From Casuarina equisetifolia (Eukaryota > Streptophyta > Magnoliopsida > Fagales > Casuarinaceae): a stretch of DNA of 64,000 nucleotides. The notes under the pieces were generated by a model, which was not told where the DNA came from, did not search any database, and worked only from the letters and a program-made list of their open reading frames with translations. A program made the translations under genes and the position numbers. Location of the stretch: positions 2,420,501 through 2,484,500 of the forward strand of contig CM052358.1 of the NCBI GenBank assembly GCA_028551475.1, written 5' to 3'. Positions 48,490 to 61,200 of the stretch are shown here, piece after piece; the first letter of the stretch is position 1, and every line of letters starts with the position of its first letter.

Positions 48490-49195
48490 TAAGCCACCTT
48501 GACCTATAGACTGTTCAAGAACTCCTTGATAGGCTTTTATACAATTCATCAATGTGTTTTGACAACTTAGTAGTGCTTAGGCAATTTGTTATGTTAAGAA
48601 TGCTCAACATATTGAGGCTTTTGATTGATTATGGTAATTGTCACAAATAAATATATGACCTAAGCCTTTGCACTTCTAAATTCATTAACTTTCCAATCTC
48701 ATATAGCAATATAGTCGACTTATAACAATTGGTAATATTGAGTTTCTTAAGTAAGTAACTTTATCCTAACCCATCTAACAATTCCATCATATCATTGCAA
48801 TAGTCAATATTTGTTTTCTTTAAACTTCACAATGCATCTGGAATCTTGGTAGAACAATTTCTAAAAACCTTATCAACATTATACATAAAGAAGGATATCT
48901 TCTCCAAACTCAACCATATTGAGATGTCACAAAGGGATTAACACCTTCTCCAATATAATTTTCTTTAAAAAGGATGTTGACTCAAGTAGTTAAAATTTCC
49001 TTAATTCAACACAAAATAATAATAATAATAATAAAATGTCCTCAAGTAATAATAATAATAAATAAATAAATAAATAAATAATTTGTGACAATCAAAACCT
49101 TTAACTTATGCACCTTTTTTTACAAACTCAGGTAATGTGTAATACTTTGTTTGAAAATTTAGAAACCTCAACTTTGGATGATTAAATATTACACG
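48490..49195 (-). pseudogene. RNL LRR-exon remnant (E2)
   Basis: A second degenerate exon 5 immediately upstream of copy E exon 1, with pieces matching the INIDYCND and SITNCHKL regions at the DNA level but no long frame. Its upstream flank (from about 49200) is the same as that of C, E and G. Confidence 0.7.
49015..49082. repeat. AAT / AAAT microsatellites
   Basis: Runs of aat at about 49017-49034 and 49048-49060, then aaat units to 49082, inside the E2 LRR remnant. Confidence 0.85.
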
Positions 49196-50064
49196 AAGTC
49201 GAAGAGAACCTGCGTGAAGAACTCGACCTCCCATCTCCGACCAAAGTCCCACTCCAGTACAAACTCAATGTGAACAAAGGACCTTTTCCACCAACCTTCA
49301 TGTGACTTCGACTCATCTGTAATTTCCTCGAAGTTGTTTAGGTCCCTAGTCTAATCTCGGTGTAATGCAATCTAGAGCCAACTTATACCTTTTGTTATAT
49401 ATATGGGTTGTTGTGCTCTGTTTTTAGAAAGCAAGAAGTAGAACCGAAGTAGTCTCTTATCTTATTTCTCTAGCTACTTCTGGTTATTAAATTTCTTTCT
49501 TACCAGAAATCCTAGGATTTTAAAGCATATTAGTTAGTTTTTAGCAGGTTCCGCAAACAATATTTGGGATTTAGAAGTAAATCGATTCACAATTTTATAT
49601 GGATTCTGCTTCCATAAAGATTCCAGTAAATAAGAGCAAAAACATCTTGAGACGTGAACTATCGATGGAAGCAGCACGCCTGGTGGCTAGTTGAAGATTG
49701 TGACCATAAAGGAAACATATAATATGGGCAAAATGGCATACAAACAAAAGAGGAGGTGCCGTGTTCACTATCCATGGTACATTCAAGAGAGTTGCAAAAG
49801 TCATTAATATGATCAGATATATTTCATTTATGTGCAGCTAATTACATAATAGACCAAATGCCACGATTTCTAGTCATAGGCAATGAGTATCTCATAACTA
49901 TGGTATACTTACTATTGCATAAATTATGGAAACATGTTCATTTTCATGTGGCATTGAACTGTCGCTACCTTGGAGATAACATTAGCTTCAAATGAAGTTC
50001 ATCGTGAAATCTGTCAAGGATCTCGCCCCATAAAGTGCCCCTAGCCGTTCGTCCCATAACTCTT

Positions 50065-53000
50065 TCAAGGAGTGCATAATGTTAACGTCATGTTGGCATC
50101 TTTTGCAGCCACCTCTACCTGTAGATGGAGCAGAACCTCCTTGATAGGCTCCCATGACTTGGCCCTTGCCTCATCACAAGTCACAAGCTCCAATTGCTCA
50201 AGATCCAAAGTTGAGTCTGGTAGTTGATGGCGCAATCTTAAGCAACCTTCCATGTGGAGCTTTTTCAAGTTATGCAATTCACCAATGTGTTTTGGCAATT
50301 TGAAAATGCCTAGGCAATCTGATATGTCAAGAATGTTCAACTTATTGAGGGTTCTAATAGACTCTGGTAATTCCCACAAATCAGTACATGACCTAAGTCT
50401 TAACACTTCCAAATTTATCAACTTTCCAATCTCTTGTGGCAATATAGACAACTTATGACAATTGGTAATACTAAGTTTCTTAAGACAAGTAATTTCACAT
50501 AACTCATCAGGCAATTCCATCAAATCATTACAATAGTCAATGTTTATCTCCTTCAAATTTGGCAAGGCTTCTAAAATTGGGATAGAACAATTCGTAAAAG
50601 CCTGACCAACATTACACATAAACAAAGATATCTTCTCCAAACTCCTTAACCGTATCGGGACTTTGCAAAGGAAAGAGGTTGACACCTTCTCTAATATAAT
50701 TCTCTTTAGATAAGGTGCAAACTCAAGTAGCTCAAAATTTCCTAACTGAGCACAAAAGAAACCATAATTTGTAACAATCAAAACCTTTAACTTATGTGCT
50801 TTTGCTACAAACTCTGGTAATGTGTAATTCTTCGTTTGAAAATTTAGAACTAGAACTTCAACTTTGGATGGTTCAATGTTGCACCAATTTGAAAGGAATT
50901 TTTCATCTGCAAAAAATATCCATATGATTTCATAGGTTACCAAATACTAGTTTATAGGTCATAGCCTATGTAAGGATATGTGTGGGGGTGTTTGAGAATG
51001 AGAAAAAGGAACCTACCAGTTGTGATAGACAAGAGTTGTGCATTGATAGTTTGCGGCTTCTGTTCTAACCACCAATTTGGAAGATCATTTTCACTTATGT
51101 CCAAAATCAGCCTTCTTCGTTGTTCTATTGGCTCCTTGCTACTTTCATGGATAGCTAGCTCTCTAAGAAGATCATGTTGTAAGACAAAGTCTTCACTATA
51201 GTAGTTACCAACATCACTCACATCTTTCCTGGTAAATGAGCAAACAGTTACATGCTTTGACAACAATTCAAATTGTTCAGTCTTCACATAGGAAATATAA
51301 GTTTCATGAATAGACATCCAAATGAGGATGATATAGATAAAAGAAATCATCATAGGAGTTCAATCTACTTAAACTTAGATCCAACACAGGAGCTACATGC
51401 AAAATAAGGATCGTAGTAGAAATCCTGCATTAGATCCAGCTGGAATAAATCGTAGTCTCTCTAGTTCTTATGAGTAAATTGGCTTTTGTCATGAAAATCA
51501 ATAAGCAAGTATGAAAAATAGTTCTTTGTCAATAAAGGATCCAGAAAGCTATAATCTAATGTCACCATAATCTTGAATTCCTCAAGCTGTAAGTCAAAAA
51601 AATACTTTTGGTCTCTGCACAGCGGTCACAGCATATGACAAGTAGCAACTAGTATTGAAAGCATGAAGACAGCGGCCTCAAGAGAACTAAATGATACAAA
51701 TGAAGTGCTACCGTACCTCATGAGGACAAGATTGGCTAGATGCTGACGACTGATTTTCTGGAGGTTTCGAACGGCCTTTAATCCATGTCCATCTAATTTA
51801 AGTGATTCTGCCCACATATCAATGAGGCAGCGACAAGAATCCTTTGATCTTCGGGAAACAAACCTAGGTCTAGGAAACACTCCTTAGTGGTATCATCCAA
51901 GAACTCAAGGCTCCTTTGGAGACAATTAAGCAGCTTACTGTGAGAATCAAGAATAGAATGACCACAAGACCATTCCTCCGCCAAAATGTGCCACGCCTCT
52001 AAAAGCTCGCCGGAGAGTGTTCTTCCAATCACTTCAAGGGCGAGAGGGTAGCCCCCACAAACCTTCAGTATCTACAATGTAAGCCATTCAAATGAAATCA
52101 GATACCATTTGTAGCTTGCAGGGGTAATGTTGGCAACGAGTTTAATTAGTTAAATCATACTAGTAGTTACCCAATATGAAAGCATAGTCTCTATGTCTTC
52201 TTCTTCTTTATTCACTGATGCGTTTAGGGGGAAATATTGCGCAAGCAACAAAGCAAGCAAGCATAAAGTGCATGCATAAGTATGCAAACATGAATTTGGC
52301 AAGTTATAAATTATGTTCTTGTTCAAACAAGAATTGTCATTCTAAACATATACGTATCATATATGTACCTTTTTCATCTCTTCATTTGGAACCCGAGAGC
52401 TTTCCTCTTTCAGCTCCGCTGAGTAACACACAAGTTTCTTTGCATATGTATCATTTAATGGAGGTAAGTCATAGGTAAATCTGTCTCGTCCGAAGGCATC
52501 TCTTGAAGTCACTAGAATCTGATACTCTGGGATATCAAACTCAAGCTCCTTGAAAATAGATTCTGACCAAACATCATCCAAGATCAATAATGTAGGACTT
52601 TTAATTTCTTCAAGTAATACCCCCAGCAGACCAATTGCGTCTTCATCACTTTCAAACTCGGGCACCTGAAGATCCTTATGTTCAAATAGTTTATCCACAA
52701 TGACCTTCGGGCTTGGAGTTTTCGAGACACAAATGAAGAAGATATTCTCCCGAAACTTGCCTATCCAAATAAAATATAGTTATAACGTTTCATGTCTCGA
52801 CAGTACCCTACATTTCGAAAGCAGTAAAACGACTCCAGCAAACAAAAATAATAGACCATAATTAGAGATGGCCTACCAATGTACCAGTCCATTCATTTTA
52901 GTTCAGGTTAAAAGGACAATATTCTAAGTGATTTCCTTTTATAAACGTCTTACTGTTTGCTCTTTAAAAGAATCCACGTACTGCTAATATTTCATAAAGC

Positions 53001-53730
53001 ACTCGGATATTGGCAAGTAAATAAGAATGAGCTATGTACTACAACTACCTTTAATTTCCTGATCCTGACAAAGCTTTTTCACCAATGTGGTCTTCCCGCA
53101 TCCTGGAGGAGCAGTTACTAGAAGAACCGGCACTTTCTCATTGAGCAGCTGCCTCTTCAACTCCTCCGTGTGCACATCCAAACCTACAGTAAATTTAGGG
53201 GGTGGAGGAACCGAGCAAGAAAGCTTGCCATTCCTCCTGCTCAAATTTCGATAGATTTCCCTCGTGGTTGGGGTATCATTTGCAATGGCCAAGTTCTCCG
53301 ATTCAATCCTACTTACAGTGCTTTGGATATTCCTTATGCCGTTCCTGTTCTCCAATCCAATCGTTGCTTGAAATAGTGGGAGAAAAAAATTAATGGACTT
53401 TTGAATGTCCTCTTCCAAGTCGGAGAGTTTGCCTCGGTATAGGATTTTCTTGTAGCTCCACCGTCCGATTTTCAAGCACTCGCCAACGAGCTTCTTGCCC
53501 TCCATTAGTTTGATGAAGTCCTTTGTAGCATCTTCTTGGAGACCCAGTTCTTCGTTTAAGTCTTTTATCTCTTTAGCGCATTTATTGAAAGTATCTAGTT
53601 TAGATTCGAGTCTTTTGAGACTAGATTTGAACGTAAGGGCATTCCTACATGCATTCCTTACTGCTTCACACAACAAGTCTAATGCTGACCCAAATAGAGC
53701 TCCCAGAGCAGCCCCTCCAACATCTACCAT
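50065..53730 (-). pseudogene. RNL copy F: full-length RPW8-NB-ARC-LRR with one frameshift
   Basis: Exons: 53730-53049, 52760-52369, 52071-51717, 51228-51017, 50906-50065. Exon 1: RPW8 domain (MVDVGGAALGALFGSALDLL), VPPPPKFTVGLDV, P-loop TAPPGCGKTTLVKK. Exon 2: LLILDDVWSES and ILVTSRDAF. Exon 3: CGGYPLALEVIGRTL and ECFLDLGLFPEDQR, then one G/C is missing near 51825-51827 (gaggcag where B and D have gagggcag), shifting the frame before LIDMWAES. Exon 4: LQHDLLRELAI (QHD kept). Exon 5: intact LRRs, but the tail is DANMTLTLCTP instead of the usual LNWL ending. The single lesion lies in a G-run, so sequencing error is possible; if so F would encode the fullest protein in the cluster. Confidence 0.88.
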
Positions 53731-53888
53731 TGCTTTGTGAAGAGTTTCGATATGGGAAAAGAAAAGAAACCGAAGTTTTTGTACTCAATATCCTTTGGTA
53801 GCCAAGTAAACAACGACAACACTCGCCCAATCTATGTTTCAAACTCTCCTGTTCCTTTTCTCCAATTTCCTTTTTAGCGCTGATGAGG

Positions 53889-54825
53889 CTGCCAAGCCAA
53901 AAAAAAAAGGTAAACAAAAATAGAGAATCAAAAGGAAAGAAAAGCCCATGCATTCACTATTTTTAGAATCTAATAAAATAAGGACACACTCTGGTCACCT
54001 ATGTAGGAAAGAGCTTTGTCTGAAACGAGACTCAAACCAGGATTTAACATCAATTATAGGTTGATAATGAATTAAATTAAATGAATAAAACGAGAAAAAC
54101 GTACCTGGAGATGACTGCATCTTTATAGAAGGATTGTGGCTAAGATCTTACCCTCTATTTCTTAATCGTGCTAGCCGATGAGAAGCTGGAGCTTAGAAAC
54201 GGAATCAGATCAACAAAATGTGGTCGGGGAAGTGTTCGGTTTTTAAAAACGAGAATAGAATTTCTCTTTTAAAATGGATACTGTGAACAGTGTCCGTGAA
54301 TAGTGCATGCACAGTACGTGAACAGTACATGCACAGTGATCACTATGAAATGACCATTATACCCCTACCACCAACATTAATTTCGTATACTGAGCCCAAT
54401 GCACATAGTTTAAGCTAGAGGGGGGACTTAGCCGATATAACATAACACGTGCTAATTAAATAGTCCTGACTCATCACAGTTCTATAAAGTGCACTAAGGC
54501 CCATACTGGCTAGCACCATACTCGCAATAAGGTCACAAAATCTGTCTAATTAATTGATAACCAATATTTTTACATTAACACACCTTCATAAGAGAATCAT
54601 TTATGCTCATTGATAAAGCCCACATTACATGAGCTTACAAAATAAGCTAACAACCTATGCCAAAACATAATATAAGCCAACTTATATCTCAGATCTTGCA
54701 TCTTCTCACTGGTGAGGAAGTAACAGCAAACATAAGCAAAATCAAACAGAGACAGCAGGGAAAGAAGAATGGAAGAAAAAAGAATATATGCATCTTCATG
54801 AAAAGTTAACACAATCGATTCATAC
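53889..54825 (-). promoter_or_regulatory. Probable 5'UTR intron of copy F, enlarged by a solo LTR
   Basis: Donor gcagagcaag|gtatgaa (54825-54824) and acceptor ttggcttggcag (ending 53889) match those of copies B, D and H. The intron is 937 bp instead of ~269 bp because a 651-bp solo LTR lies inside. Unlike the other copies I find no TTGAC W-box pair upstream: leader sequence jumps at about 55140 straight to the distal block. Confidence 0.5.
54002..54652. mobile_element. Solo LTR with 5-bp target duplication
   Basis: 651 bp starting TGTAGGAAAG and ending AGCTAACA, flanked by direct repeats accta (53997-54001 and 54653-54657). Removing the element and one repeat restores the leader as in copies D and H. 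The TG...CA ends, 5-bp duplication and lack of coding or internal region are the mark of unequal recombination between the LTRs of a former retrotransposon. It contains gtgaacagt/gtgcatgcacagt repeats near 54285-54345. Confidence 0.9.
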
Positions 54826-55249
54826 CTTGCTCTGCAATTGAGCATGCATGTTAATGTTATGAACCTTGTAGTTCAGATTTGAGCCTAACAAGAGTAGAGA
54901 AATGAAAGCCCTTTTATCCACCATATTTAGAATATAAGAAAATAAGGATACATTCTGGTCTTGTGTGCCAAAAATGAAAGCCAGCTTGCATCTAAGAATT
55001 GCATCTTCTCACTCTTTTTGTGCCGATAAGTTAAATGTAGGCAAAATCAATCAGAGACATTAGGAAAAGAAGAAACGGAAGAAAAAAACGTATACGTCTT
55101 CCTAAAAAAGGGCTAAAGCAATCGATTCATACCTGTCTCTGAAAATCCTTACTTTGCCATCCCAATCACTCATGGCAAAGCGATTCCTTCTTTCACTACC
55201 AGTCGTTCTCCAGACGAATTCTTCTTTGTTCCATCAATTAGTCTTATTC

Positions 55250-55930
55250 TTTGATGCGGGTCACATCATTCTTTAATCTCGTTTGTAAGATTGATAAAAC
55301 TAAATATAGTTTCTGTATTCTTATAATTTGTGTGTATCAAACTACGGTGGTGGCTGGGTGGGGAAGACCAATAATTGTAGCCCCTAGTCATAGGGTTGCT
55401 TTGCTTTGTAAGTCCATGGATGGAAACGGTGAAGCTTCGGGTTGGGCTCCTGCGCAACAACTTTATGCGCTCTATATTCTTCCTTATCTCAACTTGCTTT
55501 TCATAGATTGTCACGAGGGAAACTGTGAGGAAACTTCAGAACCTGAGAAAATTATCGCCTTCCACTTCCCTTTTCTTTTTCTTTTTCCTAGCATGGTTGA
55601 CGTTGACTCGTACACATGCTCGATGACTCTTTTCTTGGGTACCAAAGAAAATCATTGATTTCTTTGTTTCTCTGGTGTTGGAGCCTTGTGTTAGTTGGTG
55701 AAGCCTACTCATGCCATAACTTGTTGGAGGGGCTGCCTTACGTGCAGAAAAGGTTGAAGAAATATTTCTTGGATAGGAAAGTTGCACACAAGAGAAAGAG
55801 AAGAATATTAGTTTGCCCAGTTTCTTCTTCTTCCTCCTCTTATTCTTTTTTTGTAATTACCTTCATAAATGCGCTTAGTTCATATCGAGGAAATTAACTA
55901 TTTTTTTTTCTTTTGTTTTATGTGAACTAA
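55250..55930. repeat. Distal 5' block of RNL unit F
   Basis: Copy of the block in units A, B, D and H (caaactacggtggtgg at 55339). It continues to agaatattagtttgcccag at about 55804-55822, giving the uninterrupted form of the site hit by the composite retroelement. Confidence 0.75.
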
Positions 55931-55954
55931 CTGTTGTTGTTTATTCCGATCAAC

Positions 55955-56190
55955 ATTACACAAAAATAAGTATATCTTTTCCAAACTCCTTCATTGTTAT
56001 AGGGGTATTGCAAAGGGAAGGGACTAACACCTTCTCCAATCTATTTTCCTTTAGATATGGTGTTAGCTCAAGTAGCTAAAAACTCCTTAAATCATAATGT
56101 GTAACAATCAGAACCTTTAACTTATGTGTCTTGGCTACAAACTTAGGTAATGTGTAATCTTTATTTGAAAATTTAGAACCCTGTCTCCGA
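55955..56190 (-). pseudogene. RNL copy G: short LRR-exon stump
   Basis: About 235 bp matching the first part of exon 5 (region around the LEKISLF and RIRLEKV codons), without a usable frame. It joins the flank shared with C and E at about 56190. Confidence 0.65.
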
Positions 56191-58215
56191 CCAAAGTCCT
56201 ACTACAGTCCAAACTCAATGTGAACAGACGGCCTTTTCCATCGACCTTGAAGTGACTTCAACTCATATGTAATTTCCCAGAAGTAGTTTAGGTCCCCAGT
56301 CTAGTTCCGTGTAATGCAATCTAGAGCCAACTTACCTTTTGTTATATATATGGGTTGTTGTACTCTGTTTTTAGCAAGCAAGAAGAAGTATGTAAGTAGT
56401 CTATTATCTACTTACTGTAGCTACATCTAGTTATTAAATTTCTTTCTTATCAGACATCCTAGGATTTCAAAGCATGTTAGTTAGTTTTAGTAGGTTCTGG
56501 AAACAATATTTGGGATCTAGAAATAAATGGATTCTCAATTTTATATCGATTTTGTGTCCCTAAGATTCCAGTAAATAAGAGCAAAAACATTTTGAGACGT
56601 GAATAATCAATGGAGGACAGCATGCGTGGCGGGTAGCTGATTTGAGCTGTAAGTCGAACGCAAGAATGCTTCAAGCCTGGGAAAGGATGATTTGGGGGCT
56701 TGTTTTGATTCAAGGTATTAATGTTCCAAGCCAATGATTGATTGCTGATCATTCTCAAAGCGGTCCTACAACAATGGTCTAACAGCCCATACATGATAAA
56801 AAGCTAGTCCATTTTACGTTTCTGTAGTGGAATCTTCTTCTGGGTGGTGTGTGCCACTCAAACCTTCTTGGTTTGAGTATACCAAGGCATTAGTTCGATC
56901 AATTTGGTCGAGAAACTGCACGACTCATCTTAGGCGCTTTTGCTCGCACAGAATGTTTGTCTTCTTTGTAATTCTTGTTGTCACATAGCCTCGATATGAG
57001 AGAGTCCCAGGCATTGGACTTGAAGAAAGTTTTGGGGGAAAGCGTTTGTTTGATCGGCTAGGTTTTCTAAGAGGAGTAAGAAAAATCTTTCCTAGAGGAT
57101 AACTGAGACAAAGAATGAGAAACTTACTCAGAAACTTGATAGTGGATAACGAAGCCGCAGGAAGCCCCAAAAGCGGAGTGCGATCACATACACTCACGTC
57201 GTAAAATAAAATTGAAACTAAAATTGGAAATGGGGTTTTCTACTATTAAAAGGTTTAAAAACTCAACCCAAAAGTTAGTTCAAAGTTAAAAGATCATCTT
57301 TTAATTTATACTTAATCTCAAACACGAGATAAAATAAATTATAATATATTTAATCTTAGTTCTAATACCTAGTTAAAAGGCTTAAAGGCCTAATCCAAAA
57401 ACTAGTTCAAAAGTTGAAAAATTTTCTTTTAATTTATATTTAATATTAAAGATCTTAATTTTCAATGCGTAACTCTCATCTTCCACACATCTACTACCCC
57501 ACTTTTTCCTTTTGGGCGACATCGATAAAGCCGTGTTGTTTGGCGTCATTTAGCATTCTTGTTCACCCCTATTAAGCCTCTCTCACAAAGCCTTTTGCTA
57601 GAATATATGTTTTCCACTGTATTTTGCTTTGGTATGAAAGCAGTGAATAGGTGCTCTCTTGATGGAAGCATTTGCCCAACAAAGAGAAGCAGGACATGGG
57701 AAATGACAAGAGTTTGAACTGTCGTATGATAAACAGACTAATGATATTATGAAACCTCTTTGCTTTTATGCATAGTTTTTTGGTTATTTATTATGATCGT
57801 GATCTTTTAACACATTGCAAAAATTATAAAAAGGAACAGATATTTTCATTTATATGGACTAGAGAAAATAGGTAGAATGGCACCATTTCCTACCATATGT
57901 AATGAGTATCTCATAATTATAGCATAATTATTTCTTTCACACAACCAACATCCAATATTACAAAAGCACATTGAATAATGACTTACATCAATAGAAGTTG
58001 ACAACTATTACAATAACATGCAAAAAGAAAAAGAAAAATTAAGCTACACAAGGCTTGTCTATGGTATCCCTTACAAGTGTTCCTAAACAACATTTGACAT
58101 GTGCTCACAAATTCCAATTGACTTCATTCTCTTTTTTCAGAAGAAAAAGGAAATGACTAATGAGCAACAATTTTATTACCTTAAGTTACTCATTGCATTT
58201 TTGGAGCAAACACAG
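56190..58215. other. Spacer between RNL copies G and H
   Basis: 56190-56830 is the flank also present after C and E. 57010-57140 matches 33655-33820. 57240-57450 holds two diverged ~130-bp copies of an AT-rich unit. 57540-58215 is the 3' spacer common to all RNL units. No gene is recognised. Confidence 0.5.
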
Positions 58216-61200
58216 TTATTGAAAATCATGATTACGAAGCCAATTCAAGCTAACCTCTCTTGCAGCCACCTTTACTTGGAGATTGTTGTGAAACTCCCTG
58301 ATAGGCTCCCATAATCAAGTCATTGCCTCATCACATGTCACAAGCTTCAATTGCTCAAGATTCAAATCCAACTTTGGCATACTATACAATTTCATGCACC
58401 CTTCTAAGTGGAGATTTTTCAAATTACGCAACTCACCAATGTGTTCTAGCAACTTAGTAATGCAAAGGCAATAAGATATGTCCAAAATACTTAATTTATG
58501 GAGCTTTCTAATTGATTCTGGCAAATCTGCTAGACTAGTGCAAGATCTAAGCCTCAATATTTTCAAATTCATTAACTCTCCAAGCTTCGGAGGTAGTTTA
58601 GACAACTTATGACAATTGGTGATGTTGAGTTTTTTGAGGCACGTAAGCTCACATAAACTATTAGGCAATTCCTCCAAATCATTACAATAATCAATGTTTA
58701 TTTCTATTAGCTTTGGTAATGCATCCGAAATCTTGATGGCACAATTCCTAAAAGTTTGTCCAATATTACACATAAACAATGATATCTTCTCCAAACTCAT
58801 TAATCGTATTGAGGCATTGCAAAGGGAAGGAACTAACACCTTCTCTAATCTAATTTTCTTTAGACAGGGTGCAAACTTAAGTACGTGAAAGTCACTTAAC
58901 TCTGCACATGAGAAGCCATAGTTTGTGACAAGTAGAACCTTTAGCTTGTGCATATTTTCTAAGAACTTGGGTAATGTGTAATTTATTGTTTGAAAATTTA
59001 GAACTAGAACCTCAACTTTGGATGGTTGAATATTGCACCAACTTGAACAAAACTTTACATCTGTAAAAGATATCCATAAGTTATCACAAGATACCAAATA
59101 TGAGTCTACAGGTCACAACTTGTGTAAAGATGTGTGGGATGTTTGAGAATGAGAAAGATGAGCATACTAGTTGAGATAGACAAAATGTGCGCATTGATAG
59201 TTTTAGGTACCAGCTTCTTTCTTGTCCACCACTCTGGGAGATTGTTTTCAGTTATGTTCACAATCAATCTTTTTGCTTGTTTTATTTTCTTTTTGCTGCT
59301 CTGATCGATGGCTAGCTGTCTAAGAAGATAATGTTGTAAGACAAAGTCTTCATTGTAGTATTTACCATCGTTTCCAGCTTCCCTAATAAATGAGCAAAAA
59401 AGCTTATATGCTTTGAAAAGATTCAAATTCTTTACTTTTTAGTAAGATATAATAAATTCTATGTATAGGCTTCCAAACGATGATAACATAGATAAATGAT
59501 ATCAACTTACGAATGTGTCTAGGATCATTAAACTCAAATTTATGTGACAATCTACATAAAGGTAAAGATCACAATTTAAATCCTCCATTAATTCCAGCAT
59601 ATATAACTTTTCTTCTTTCCAGTAATTGGCTTTCCATATGGAGATTCATAGGCTAGTACGAAAAATGGTACTTTCTTAATCAACGGTTAAATAAGCTATG
59701 ATACATTGTCAGCAAAATATAGAGCTTCCAATGCTATAGGACAACAATATTTTGGGTGTAGACTGTGGTAAAAGCATATTACGACAAAAGTAGTAGTGAA
59801 AGTGAAAGCATGAAGAGAACAATATTCGAGAAAATTAAATGATACGAGTAAAAAGCTAAAATACCTCATGCGCACAAGACTAGCCAGACTCCGGTTGGAG
59901 ATTTCACGTAGCTTTTTAATGGCATCCGATCCATCTGCATCCCACATATCGATGAGGGCAGGTACAGGGATTCTTTGGTCTTCGGGAAACAAACCTAGGT
60001 CCAGAAAACACTCCTTCATGGCTTCATCCAAGCAATCAAAGCTCCTTTTGAGACAGGTGAGCACCCTCCTATCGGGATCAATAGTAGAATCACCACTAGA
60101 CCAATTCTCTACCCAATGCTGCCAGGCCTCTGGAGGCTGCCCCCTAAGTGTTCTTCCAATCACTTCAAGAGCTAGAGGGCAGCCCCCACATGCCTTCACT
60201 ATCTATAAACCAAGCAAACCAAATTGAGTTAGTCGTTTTTCAGCTGTCACAGGGGTCATATTGGCTACAGCTCTAATGATCTAAACAAGGCTTGCCATTC
60301 GCCAATATGCAAACATGGTTTAAAATAATATATAAGAAATAAAACAAGAAAGCATAAATGCAAGTGTACGTGTGCTAAACAAGTATTTCCATCATGTATT
60401 TTGGACTCGTAGCTAAGTTTCCCAAAGAGTAAGATCGGGGATAATATTGAAAAGAGATAATATTAAATGTATTTCAAACACATGAATCGTAGGCATCCAG
60501 AGTACCTTTTGCATATGTTCCTCTGGAATCGGAGGGCTTCCATCTGCCAACTCTGCTGAGTCACGTAAAGTATCTCTGCCTCTTCATCCTTTAACAGTGG
60601 TAACAAATATTTTTTAAATTTATTTCCTTTAAACGCGTCTCTCGAAGTCACCAGAATCTGGTAATCTGGGATACCAAATTTAAACTCGTCGAGAAAGGAT
60701 TCTGACCAAACATCGTTGTTGGAGGATTAAAATATCCAGTCTCACATTGGGTAAGGCGACAGGAGAGTCTGGCCTTATAAGCTTCCGCTAGCAACCCACT
60801 ATTACACAGTTCTGTGTTTTAGTTGGGCCCTTCAATTTCTAATATGATATCGGAGCCGGCCCTGTGTCCTGCCTACCTTGGTGTGGTCCCTCTAGATTGG
60901 TCCCATCTCTCACCGTGCCCAACGTGAGACTGCGGGGAGTGTTGGAGGATTAAAATATCCAATCTCACATTGGGTAAGGCGACAGGAGAGCCTGGCCTTA
61001 TAAGCTTCCGCTAACAACCCACTATTGCACAATTCTGTGTTTTAGTTGGGCCCTTCAATTTTTAATAATCGTCTAGGATCAACAATATAGAACCTTCAAT
61101 TCCTTGAAGTAGTACCCCTAGTTGGTTGACTGTATCTTCTTCATCTCGACATTTTGGCAACTGAAGACCCTTATGATTAAATAGTTTACTTACAAGGACG

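Noticed and set aside
54597-54845. Minus-strand 82-codon frame at the right end of the solo LTR
   Set aside because: It crosses the LTR border into RNL leader sequence and is absent from the other leaders.
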